In this document: one piece after another, positions 1 to 7,494 of the stretch
How the letters are laid out: every line of letters begins with the position of its first letter
Position numbering within the stretch: the first letter of the stretch is position 1
Assembly: GCA_964507325.1 (NCBI GenBank)
Contig: CAZDQL010000094.1
Location: 1 to 24,921 of the forward strand
Direction: 5' to 3'
Length of the DNA stretch: 24,921 nucleotides
Source: CAZDQL01 sp964507325
GTDB lineage: Bacteria > Planctomycetota > UBA1135 > GCA-002686595
Program-made: the position numbers and the translations under genes
Notes under the pieces: generated by a model
Told to the model about the DNA's origin: nothing
Databases searched by the model: none
Seen by the model: only the letters and a program-made list of their open reading frames with translations

Positions 1-141
1 ATTCTCGGGGCCGCAGCCACTGCAGCATAGGCACTCGAGAATGCAACATCAGGGGCTAGGCGGAGAGGATTTGGACGGCGCGGGAAGGATCTCGGTGTCT
101 TGGTGGGATGAGTCAGACATCGGGCGGAGAGAGGCACAGCG
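1..141. other. Left flank, no firm gene
   Basis: No complete gene is visible downstream of the PilZ gene. On the minus strand an ATG at 47-49 opens a frame that stays open to the window edge (it begins MLHSRVPMLQWLRPRE). It has only a weak ribosome site, so it could be the start of the next operon gene or chance. No clear terminator hairpin follows the PilZ stop codon, so the operon may continue beyond the left edge. Confidence 0.3.
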
Positions 142-570
142 TCAATCGATGAGGCTGTCGATCCCGGGGGTTGCCGGATTGTCGAGGGAGATGGGGACGA
201 AGAACGAAAACGCGGCCTCGAAAGCATCCTCCTGAATCAACCGACAGCGCAAGCAGCGACCGAACACCAAGGGGAGGTCGAGCTTGGCGCGATCGAACTG
301 CAGCCGAAACACATCGCCGACCCCAATGGGAACCGGGAAGATCGCGCGACAGCCGCCCTGCGAGAGATCGCGGGTATAGCCCTGGACACGTGAGTTCGCG
401 GTTTCGCTCGAGTTGCCCGGCTGCAGAGCTACGTTGACTCGGATCTCGACGCGATCGTGCTTGCGGAGCTTGCGAATCTCCTGGATGCTCTGGCGTTCGA
501 GGTCTTCGATCAGGTCCTGCTCGAGGTCCAGGTCGCGTGCCGGGGGTGGATTGGGATTGATGTTGCGCAT
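142..570 (-). CDS. PilZ domain protein (c-di-GMP binding)
   Basis: This is a 142-aa soluble protein with no signal peptide or membrane segment. An N-terminal acidic helix (about residues 12-33) precedes a PilZ domain. The domain shows the Arg-rich c-di-GMP motif (RKHDRVEIRV, about residues 36-45) and the second motif DLSQGGCRA (about 68-76), which matches D/NxSxxG. PilZ domains bind cyclic di-GMP and change the activity of a partner, often in exopolysaccharide, motility or secretion systems. It starts at an ATG with AAGGA about 10 bases upstream, 6 bases after the stop of the giant repeat protein gene, so co-transcription is likely. The likely job, inferred from position only, is c-di-GMP control of the neighbouring adaptor/surface-protein system. 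Confidence 0.85.
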   Translation of the reverse strand: MRNINPNPPPARDLDLEQDLIEDLERQSIQEIRKLRKHDRVEIRVNVALQPGNSSETANSRVQGYTRDLSQGGCRAIFPVPIGVGDVFRLQFDRAKLDLPLVFGRCLRCRLIQEDAFEAAFSFFVPISLDNPATPGIDSLID

Positions 571-576
571 CGTGAA

Positions 577-3500
577 TCAGTCCTTCTTCGAGCTCTCGTA
601 CCTGGAATCGAGCTGCCGGTCCTCCACGCGGCCGGTCGTTCCACCAACGCCGCGCAAGATGCCCCAAAGGCGTGCCAGGAGGGCCGAGCCACCCGTCCCG
701 GCCTCGGCGACTGATCCGTCGCTATCCGCAGATGCGACACGTTCCGGTCGCGCTTCATCGTTGGGCAAGGCAGCTGCGGGCTCCCATCGCCCTTCCGGGT
801 CCTGGACTTCGCTGTTCGTTTCGACGATCGACTCCTCGACGAAGAGACTCTCGAAGGATGCCTCAGTCTCGGCGGCGATCTCAATGGTCGGATCGATCAT
901 CGACTCCGGCTCCGGATCCACCTCGACATGTTCGGTGAAGAGAGGAGTCAGGTCGCTGGGTCCTTCCGTGGTAGACGTCGTGGGTCGCACGGCGTTCGTG
1001 TCTTCAGACTTCTCCTGTGTGGGCTCCTCGGCAATCTCCGAATCTCCAGGAACCTCGTACCGATCCGGCACTCCATCACCGAAGAGAGCCTCTTCGAGAC
1101 GCATTTGCGACGTCTCCGACGATTCGACCACAAATATCGTGACGGTATCGACCGACGTGTTCTCACCGTCCGACACGTGCAGCTCGAACGTGATCGCGCC
1201 AACCCCGGCGTCCGCGGGAAGCTCGAATGAGGGTGACGGCGTGGTTGGGTCGGAGAGCTCGACACTCGGGCCGTCGGTCTGGACCCACATGTAGGTAGGC
1301 TCCTGCCCCTCGGGATCGGCACCGGTACCGGTCAGAGTGACCGTTGCCCCCTGGTGGACGATCTGGTTCGTCCCCGCTTCGGCGGACGGCCCATCGTCGT
1401 CCGCCTCCACGGTGATGGTGACGCTGTCCATCGACGTGTACGTCCCGTCGGAGACCTGGATCTCGAACGTGAGATCCGTGTTGACCAAGCCTTCGGGAGC
1501 CTCGAACGTCGGCGTCGGTGCGCTCGGGTCGGAGAGCTCTACGCTCGGTCCGCCCGTCTGGACCCACCTGTAGGTCAGGCCTGCGCCCTCGGGGTGCGTA
1601 CCGGAGCCGGCCAATGAGATGGTGTCACCCTCCTCGACGACCTGATTCGGTCCCGCGTCGGCCGTGGGCACGGGTACCTGGACGAGCTCGGACGTGCCGC
1701 CGAAGTGCGAGTCGATGAGATTCGTCTCGCCTACCACGTTAATCGTCCCACCATCGATGCTGCTCGCCCGCTCCACCGTCAGGTCACCTCCGACATCCAG
1801 ATCTTCGGCAAGGGTGAAGGAGTAACCGTCGAAGATGACGTCGCCGAAGGTGATTTCGCCGACGTCGATCGTGTTCCCAGTGCCCTGGAACTCGACCACG
1901 GAATCGGAGGCGTTCACGTCACCCGCTACGTGGGTGACATCGCCACTGAGCTGGATGTGGTCTTGGAGCGTGACCGTCCCACCGGGCTTGTCGATACGCA
2001 GATCGTGCAGCTCGCCGACGCCGCCATTCGCCGAAACGACCTGGTCACCCGCACCGTCGAGGACGACGGTCGCCGAACCACCCACGGAGGTGTCGAGCGT
2101 CGTCACGTCCCCCGCCACACGGATCTCACCCCCGTTCAGGTCGCTGGCATGTTCGATCGTGAGGTCTCCCTCGACGTCGAGATCGCCGTCGATGGTGAAG
2201 GTGTAGCCGTCGAAGGTGACGTCGCCGAAGGCGATGTCGCTCACGTCGAGGGTGTTCCCGCTGCCCTGGAACTCGACCCGGGCTCCCGACGCGTCGACGT
2301 CTCCCGTGACGTGGGCTACATCGCCGCTGAGCTGGATGTGGTCTTGAAGCGTGACCGTCCCGCCGGGCTTGTCGATACGCAGATCGTGCAGCTCGCCGAT
2401 GCCGCCATTCGCCGAAACGACCTGGTCACCCGCACCGTCGAGGACGACGGTCGCCGACCCGCCCACGGAGGTGTCGAGCGTCGTCACGTCCCCCGCAACG
2501 TGGATCGCTCCTGCATTCAAATCGCTGGCATGCTCGATCGTGAGATCTCCCTCGACATCGAGATCGCCGTCGATGGTGAAGGTGTAGCCGTCGAAGGTGA
2601 CGTCACCGAAGGCGATGTCGCTCACGTCGAGGGTGTTCCCGCTGCCCTGGAACTCGACCCGGGCTCCCGACGCGTCGACGTCTCCCGTGACGTGGGCTAC
2701 ATCGCCGCTGAGCTGGATGTGGTCTTGAAGCGTGACCGTCCCGCCGGGCTTGTCGATACGCAGATGGTGAAGCTCGCCGACGCCGCCGTTCGCCGAGACG
2801 ACCTGGTCACCCGCACCGTCGAGCACGACGGTCGCCGACCCACCCACCGAGGTGTCGAGCGTCGTCACGTCCCCCGCAACGTGGATCGCTCCCGCATTCA
2901 GGTCGCTGGCATGCTCGATCGTGAGGTCTCCCCCGACATCGAGATCGCCGTCGATGGTGAAGGTGTAGCCGTCGAAGGTGACGTCACCGAAGGCGATGTC
3001 GCTCACGTCGAGGGTGTTCCCGCTGCCCTGGAACTCGACCCGGGCTCCCGACGCGTCGACGTCTCCCGTGACGTGGGCTACATCGCCGCTGAGCTGGATG
3101 TGGTCTTGGAGCGTGACCGTCCCACCGGGCTTGTCGATACGCAGATCGTGCAGCTCGCCGACGCCGCCATTCGCCGAAACGACCTGGTCACCCGCACCGT
3201 CGAGGACGACGGTCGCCGAACCACCCACGGAGGTGTCGAGCGTCGTCACGTCCCCCGCCACACGGATCTCACCCCCGTTCAGGTCGCTGGCATGTTCGAT
3301 CGTGAGGTCTCCCTCGACATCGAGATCGCCATCGATGGTGAAGGTGTAGCCGTCGAAGGTGACGTTTCCGAAGGTAATCCCCTCCGCAGCGATCCTATTC
3401 CCGTTGCCACGCAGCTCTATGGTCGAGTCCGTCGCGTTCACTTCTCCCGCTACCCGGGTCAGGTCGCCGTCGACTGTCAGGCTCCCGTGAATCTCAAGAG

Positions 3501-4656
3501 TGCCCGAGGTCTTGTCGATGCTCAGGTTCTGGAACGAATTGGTGCCAGCGTTCAGGACCTGGTCGCCCGTGCCCGTCAGCGCCAGGGTGCCGTTGCCGTC
3601 CTGGAACACACCGCCAACCAGGTGGACGTCTCCCTCGATCGACACCGTGCCCGTACTGACCTCCAGCCGTCCGCCCTCGAGCAGGAGATCACCGCTCACC
3701 TCGACGTCGTGGCCGGAGAACGCGAGCGTCCCCCCCGACTGCACCAGGCCCCCATCGATCGTCAGAGCGTTCGATAGGGTGATGGTGCCACCATAACTCT
3801 CGTGAATCTGCAGGCCGCCGACCACGCCCTCGAAACCTGCGTCGAAGTCTGCGTTTCCCGGCGACGTCCCGTCGAAGACGAGTATGTCGTCGGCGTCCGG
3901 GCCGACGTCGTTGCTCCAATTGACGGGATTGGACCAATCATCGTCGCCACCGTCACCGTCCCAGACGACGAAGTCCACAGTGGCGTCACTGAGTTCCACC
4001 GACTGCACCTGTCCGTGCTCGATTGCGAAGGACTCGCCACCGCCGAGATCAACCGTCAGTGATCCGTTGCCGAACTCGACATCGGCCCGCGAGAATCGGC
4101 TGAGGTCGATGGTGTTCTCTCCGCCGTGCCCGTCCACGCCGTAGGTCGAACCCGGAGCAGGAGTGGAGAAGACGAAGGTGTCGTCGTGGGTACTTCCCGT
4201 GACCTTCTCGACGTCCCGAAGAGTGTCTGTTCCCGCCCCGCCCGTGTCCTGCGTAGAGGCGCTCGTCAGGTCGACCGTAACTCCCGAAGGGGCCGTTGAG
4301 TAGTCAACGGTGTCCTCCCCGGCGCCGCCGTCGAGCACATCGTCGCCGGCCCCGCCCTGTAGCAAGTCTCCGTCCGCGCCTCCGAAGAGGTCGTCATTCC
4401 CGGCGCCACCGAAGAGCAGGTCATCACCTGCTCCGGCCTCCGCGAAGTCGTCGGCGGCCGTGCCGTGGAAGGCGTCGTCTCCATCGGTGGCCTCCGGAAT
4501 GGCATCTCCCGTTTCGGCGTCCACCCACGTAGCGGAGAGGAGGATCCGGGGCTCGAGAGCTTCCGACTGGAGCTCGGCAAGGCGCTCCTCGGACGTCGGC
4601 TGCTCGGCGTCGGCGTCGTCAGGAAGGTCGTCGGCTTGCGGGTCGCGGTCTGTCAT
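577..4656 (-). CDS. LEPR-XLL giant surface/secreted repeat protein with RTX-like and PKD domains
   Basis: This is a 1359-aa exported-type protein. Residues 33-42 carry the LEPR-XLL signature (ALEPRILLSA), an N-terminal motif of very large planctomycete and proteobacterial proteins. Residues ~57-118 have RTX-like GGAGDD nonapeptides that may bind Ca2+. Residues ~230-430 resemble autotransporter-associated beta repeats, with a WDGDGG...WSNPVNWS start. Four 127-aa repeats follow (430-937) plus a degraded fifth, predicted as beta-solenoid. Two PKD-like beta domains lie near 996-1085 and 1087-1175, each with an ADAGPNQVV/EAGTNQIV start and a WVQT.GPSVELSDP core. The tail is acidic and Ser/Thr-rich, probably disordered. 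There is no Sec signal peptide. The start has GGAGG 6 bases upstream. Its adaptor-encoding neighbour suggests type I-like export, and the role is probably adhesion or matrix (inference). Confidence 0.85.
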   Translation of the reverse strand: MTDRDPQADDLPDDADAEQPTSEERLAELQSEALEPRILLSATWVDAETGDAIPEATDGDDAFHGTAADDFAEAGAGDDLLFGGAGNDDLFGGADGDLLQGGAGDDVLDGGAGEDTVDYSTAPSGVTVDLTSASTQDTGGAGTDTLRDVEKVTGSTHDDTFVFSTPAPGSTYGVDGHGGENTIDLSRFSRADVEFGNGSLTVDLGGGESFAIEHGQVQSVELSDATVDFVVWDGDGGDDDWSNPVNWSNDVGPDADDILVFDGTSPGNADFDAGFEGVVGGLQIHESYGGTITLSNALTIDGGLVQSGGTLAFSGHDVEVSGDLLLEGGRLEVSTGTVSIEGDVHLVGGVFQDGNGTLALTGTGDQVLNAGTNSFQNLSIDKTSGTLEIHGSLTVDGDLTRVAGEVNATDSTIELRGNGNRIAAEGITFGNVTFDGYTFTIDGDLDVEGDLTIEHASDLNGGEIRVAGDVTTLDTSVGGSATVVLDGAGDQVVSANGGVGELHDLRIDKPGGTVTLQDHIQLSGDVAHVTGDVDASGARVEFQGSGNTLDVSDIAFGDVTFDGYTFTIDGDLDVGGDLTIEHASDLNAGAIHVAGDVTTLDTSVGGSATVVLDGAGDQVVSANGGVGELHHLRIDKPGGTVTLQDHIQLSGDVAHVTGDVDASGARVEFQGSGNTLDVSDIAFGDVTFDGYTFTIDGDLDVEGDLTIEHASDLNAGAIHVAGDVTTLDTSVGGSATVVLDGAGDQVVSANGGIGELHDLRIDKPGGTVTLQDHIQLSGDVAHVTGDVDASGARVEFQGSGNTLDVSDIAFGDVTFDGYTFTIDGDLDVEGDLTIEHASDLNGGEIRVAGDVTTLDTSVGGSATVVLDGAGDQVVSANGGVGELHDLRIDKPGGTVTLQDHIQLSGDVTHVAGDVNASDSVVEFQGTGNTIDVGEITFGDVIFDGYSFTLAEDLDVGGDLTVERASSIDGGTINVVGETNLIDSHFGGTSELVQVPVPTADAGPNQVVEEGDTISLAGSGTHPEGAGLTYRWVQTGGPSVELSDPSAPTPTFEAPEGLVNTDLTFEIQVSDGTYTSMDSVTITVEADDDGPSAEAGTNQIVHQGATVTLTGTGADPEGQEPTYMWVQTDGPSVELSDPTTPSPSFELPADAGVGAITFELHVSDGENTSVDTVTIFVVESSETSQMRLEEALFGDGVPDRYEVPGDSEIAEEPTQEKSEDTNAVRPTTSTTEGPSDLTPLFTEHVEVDPEPESMIDPTIEIAAETEASFESLFVEESIVETNSEVQDPEGRWEPAAALPNDEARPERVASADSDGSVAEAGTGGSALLARLWGILRGVGGTTGRVEDRQLDSRYESSKKD
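1846..3369 (-). repeat. Four tandem 381-bp coding repeats
   Basis: Four consecutive units of 381 bp (3369-2989, 2988-2608, 2607-2227, 2226-1846) encode 127 aa each. They are nearly identical at the DNA level. For example, the segment ggtgtagcc recurs at 2200, 2581, 2962 and 3343, exactly 381 bases apart. A diverged fifth unit continues to about 1690, and a degraded half unit precedes the first. The period is a multiple of three, so copy number can change without a frameshift. The last full unit is diverged at its C-terminal end, as expected for an array edge. Confidence 0.95.
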
Positions 4657-4683
4657 CGAGATCCTCCAAGGGCATGGAGCTGA

Positions 4684-5520
4684 TCAGTGAAACCGAACAG
4701 TGCAGCGCAGGCCGGCGGGAAGACGGTTGCCCGGGTTCGAGAGCTCGAGCCGGACGCGGAACGTGTCGCTGGCCGTATCGACGACAGGGTCAACTGATGT
4801 CACTTCGGCCTCTCTTTCCTGGTCGTCGAAGCCGGTCATGAGAACGGTGGCGCGGGCCCCGATCTGCATATCCCCGTAGTGCTCGATCGGCGTATTGACC
4901 TCGATGATCAACGGGTCGATCTTCGCGATGGTGACGAGCGCGTCCTGGCCGGACCTGCTCAGGAGCTCACCCGGGGAGAGAAACCGTTCCGTGACGATGC
5001 CGCCCATCGGGCTCTCGATGGTCCCGAGCGTGAGGATGGCGGCGGCGCGCTGGTATTCCAGGAGAGCGATCGCGAGCTCCTCCTCGGTCTTGGCGAGCGC
5101 CAATTCTTCCAGGACGAGGTTCGTGCGGTGCACCTCGAGTTCCTCGGCGGTGAGGATCCCCTCTGCAAAGAGCACTTCATTGCGCTCGAATCGACGACGT
5201 GCGTCTGCGACGCGTGCCTGGGCGATCTCGCGCCCTGCCGTCCGTTGTGCACGTGCGAGGGCTAGCTGTGCATTCGCCCTTTGCACCGCGAAGTCCAGCG
5301 AGCCGAGCATCTGTCCCTCGGACACCTCGTCTCCGCGGTCGACGAGGACCTCGGCGAGCACGCCTTCGGAGCTGGTGCCCACACGCACGACGCGATGGGG
5401 CAGGGCGACGCCACTGAGCTCCAAAACCGTCTCGGACTCCGGGGTCGTCAGCAATCCGGCGTGCGTCGACGTGACCACGCCAGCCATAGTGAGAACAACG
5501 CTCCATCTGAGCGCTTTCAT
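4684..5520 (-). CDS. Periplasmic adaptor (membrane fusion) protein, HlyD/RND type
   Basis: This is a 278-aa protein that starts at ATG 5520, with AGGAG about 8 bases upstream. The longer open frame upstream is unlikely to be coding. A signal peptide covers residues ~1-21 (to THA). Two half-lipoyl motifs flank a coiled-coil hairpin: VVRVGTSSEGVLAEVLVDRG (~43-62) and GTIESPMGGIVTERFLSPGE. The hairpin is rich in Ala, Arg, Glu and Leu (~80-155). A beta-barrel domain follows. Adaptors of this kind bridge an inner-membrane transporter and an outer-membrane channel. It is short for a full RND adaptor because the membrane-proximal domain is minimal. It lies 27 bases upstream of the giant LEPR-XLL gene, so it is the first gene of the operon. 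No transporter lies in the window, so the partner is unknown. Confidence 0.85.
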   Translation of the reverse strand: MKALRWSVVLTMAGVVTSTHAGLLTTPESETVLELSGVALPHRVVRVGTSSEGVLAEVLVDRGDEVSEGQMLGSLDFAVQRANAQLALARAQRTAGREIAQARVADARRRFERNEVLFAEGILTAEELEVHRTNLVLEELALAKTEEELAIALLEYQRAAAILTLGTIESPMGGIVTERFLSPGELLSRSGQDALVTIAKIDPLIIEVNTPIEHYGDMQIGARATVLMTGFDDQEREAEVTSVDPVVDTASDTFRVRLELSNPGNRLPAGLRCTVRFH

Positions 5521-6022
5521 GGTGTGGAGCTCCTGGGGACGGAGGGGGGCGGTTCTGTATCGGCAGCGGCAGAGGACCGCCTGCACCCGCAATCCCTGCC
5601 CGGAGCATCTACATGGGAAAGATCTTCCCGCCCTGGTGTGGTTCGCAAGGCCGTCTTCAGGGGAAGTCAGCGACCGCCATCGGGCTTCCTCGTGATCCGA
5701 ACTGGAGGAGGATGTCGGATTTGCCCACTCCTCTCTTCGGCCCACTCTGTGGCCCTTCGGGCTGGGTCTTTTGGACCCTCAGGATCGCGCGCTCGACTTC
5801 TCGGGGTGTGATTCGGCTCGGGTGCTCGTGCGGCGTGCTCGAGCGATCCCGCAGGCTCTCCCCCAGCACCACCTACATCGGCTCGTTCGCGTGATTCGTA
5901 TGCTCCCGGGCCATCTCGGCAGCGTGAAGACCTGTGGTCCGAGATGACTACGCACTGATGGACCGTCAGGGTGGAGGGGTGATCCGAGACGCTACTCCGT
6001 CGCCGCGCGTGAAGCCCCCATC
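5521..6022. other. ~500-bp gap between the adaptor and URO-D-like genes
   Basis: No convincing gene is seen. The best minus-strand frame is GTG 5872 to stop 5657 (70 codons). It contains the segment ITPREVERAILRVQKTQ but has no clear ribosome site and no recognisable family. The stretch should hold the promoter of the minus-strand adaptor operon and the end of the URO-D transcript. It also contains an 8-bp inverted repeat (5912-5946) and a GCCC-TTC-GGGC hairpin at 5752-5762 followed by tgggtctttt on the plus strand, where no gene needs it. Confidence 0.5.
5912..5946. repeat. 8-bp inverted repeat in the gap
   Basis: CATCTCGG (5912-5919) and CCGAGATG (5939-5946) are perfect inverted copies separated by 19 bases. 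They lie 77-111 bases beyond the stop codon of the URO-D-like gene. There is no T-run on either side, so a Rho-independent terminator is not supported. It may be a regulator site, an RNA processing hairpin or chance. Confidence 0.35.
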
Positions 6023-7159
6023 TCAGGCCTCGTGCCCCCCGAACGCCAGGCACGCCCGGTACAGCGCGTCGAGGTTCTCCAGCGGAACGTGCGGCGGCAG
6101 GTTGTTCCCCTCCTGCAGCACGAAGCGCCCCCCCTCCTTGACGCCGCTCTCCAGGATGGCGCGCGCGCGCTCGAAGACCTGATCGGGCGTGCCCTCCAGG
6201 AGGAGCGGCACATCCGGACCGCCGGTCAGCTCGACCTCCGGCCCGAGCTCCTGGCGCATCGCCTCGAAGTCGATCGGGAAGCCGGTGTCGAAGCTCGTCA
6301 CCCCCAGCTCCTCGTGGAGCGCCCCGAAGTGCCGGGTCGCGTCGCCGCAGAGGTGCATCGTCCGCACCGATCCGGCGGGGCCCGCCTCGTACCAGGCGCG
6401 GTGGTGCGGCAGGACGCACTCCCGGAACATCTTGGCCGAGATCAGGGCCACGGAGTCGTCCGCCAGGCCGTTCGCCGGCGGCAGTCGATCCCCGAAGTAC
6501 TTCCAGATCGCCTCCCGGCGCAGGATGGCGGCGCGCGTCAGGAAGGCCAGCAGCTCCTGGGCGTACTCCGGGTCGGTCACCAGCTCGGCCAGGATGTCGC
6601 CTCCGCGCACTTCGCAGGCGATCGTCAGCGGCCCGTCGGTGAAGATCAGCTCCCACGGAACGAGACGCACCGGCCGGCCCTCGAAGCGCCGGTTGCGGCA
6701 GATGCGGTCCATCTCGTGCCAGAACGCCAGACCGTCGCGGACGAAGGGCAGCTCGAGGGGCTCCTCGATCGGCACGTCGAAAACGGAGCGCCTGTTCGAC
6801 TCGTCGACGAAGGGACGCGTGGCCGGCACCTGCTCCGCCGGATAGTCGATCTCGGCGCCCAGGCACGCCGCGTCGTAGACGTTGTAGCACCAGTAGTTGA
6901 TCGCCCACTCCTCGGGCGGCTCGGCGGGGAGATCGGAGCGCGGGCCGAGGACCCGGCGCCGGTACAGCTCGTGGCGCAGGGCGATCTCGACGTGGGTCTC
7001 CGGGTCGCGGGCCGCGTCCTCGAAGGTGTAGCCCTCGGGGTTCCACTCAGGGTCGAGCAGGACGACCCTGGGGTTGGTGTTGAGCCGCAGCGGCACGCGC
7101 GTGGGCTGGCGCGCGAAGTAAGCGTCCCAGAGGGCGGTCTTCTCGGTGTCGTCGATCAT
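6023..7159 (-). CDS. Uroporphyrinogen decarboxylase (URO-D/MtaA-like) family protein
   Basis: This is a 378-aa cytoplasmic protein counted from ATG 7159. A GTG at 7195 would add 12 residues, and neither start has a good ribosome site. The C-terminal half has the family pattern: TMHLCGDATRHFG (H269, C271), then ELGVTSFDTGFPIDF, VELTGGPD and GTPDQVFERARAILESG. URO-D-fold proteins include the haem enzyme HemE and MtaA/MtbA-type corrinoid methyltransferases. The HxC pair fits the zinc ligands of MtaA-like proteins, but the later Cys ligand is Asn here (EGNN, N352), so ordinary zinc chemistry is doubtful. It is not a typical HemE. The substrate is unknown. The remnant of a duplicated DUF434 3' end lies just upstream, which suggests a rearranged neighbourhood. 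Confidence 0.75.
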   Translation of the reverse strand: MIDDTEKTALWDAYFARQPTRVPLRLNTNPRVVLLDPEWNPEGYTFEDAARDPETHVEIALRHELYRRRVLGPRSDLPAEPPEEWAINYWCYNVYDAACLGAEIDYPAEQVPATRPFVDESNRRSVFDVPIEEPLELPFVRDGLAFWHEMDRICRNRRFEGRPVRLVPWELIFTDGPLTIACEVRGGDILAELVTDPEYAQELLAFLTRAAILRREAIWKYFGDRLPPANGLADDSVALISAKMFRECVLPHHRAWYEAGPAGSVRTMHLCGDATRHFGALHEELGVTSFDTGFPIDFEAMRQELGPEVELTGGPDVPLLLEGTPDQVFERARAILESGVKEGGRFVLQEGNNLPPHVPLENLDALYRACLAFGGHEA

Positions 7160-7187
7160 TGGATTCTGCGCAGCAGTCACAAGGGCA

Positions 7188-7399
7188 TCAACCACCGAAG
7201 AGGTCGACGATCCACGCCCTCTCGAGCCCCCCCACGACCTCGCGAGCCAGAGAGTACCACCGCCCGCACCCGTCGATCACCCGCCGATCTGCGCTGGCCG
7301 CGACTTCACCGTCGTCGACCAGCGCGGCGTCCGCGTCCTTCACCACCTCCACCGACCAACCCGCACCGCACGCCTCCCCCACCTCCCGGACCGGCGCCG
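7188..7399 (-). pseudogene. Truncated copy of the DUF434/DUF5616 gene 3' end
   Basis: The minus strand encodes the last ~67 residues of the intact DUF434 protein located at 10840-11559. It runs VREVGEACGAGWSVEVVKDA through AWIVDLF to a stop at the equivalent position. By eye about 61 of 67 residues match. About 92% of ~205 bases match (7195-7399 against 10847-11052). Upstream of ~7400 the similarity ends abruptly and the frame becomes low-complexity sequence with no ribosome site. It is a fragment rather than a gene. Both copies lie in the same orientation, so they form direct repeats flanking the radical SAM and aminotransferase genes. Confidence 0.85.
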
Positions 7400-7494
7400 G
7401 GAGGCGCTGCACGTGCTGCCGATGCGAGCGGCCGCCGAGTCCGAAGCGGGGCGTCGAGTCGGGAGCCAGCTCGGTGCGGTGGCGCGATGAGTGC

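Noticed and set aside
1846..3369. CRISPR-like array
   Set aside because: The repeats are 381 bp, in frame and without spacers; they are coding tandem repeats.
1705..3777. Plus-strand 690-codon frame antisense to the repeat protein
   Set aside because: The 381-bp period is a multiple of three, so a stop-free opposite frame repeats itself. The minus-strand product has domains and a ribosome site; this one has neither.
5657..5872. Minus-strand 70-codon frame in the gap
   Set aside because: GTG start, no ribosome site and no recognisable family; kept only as a remark in the gap entry.
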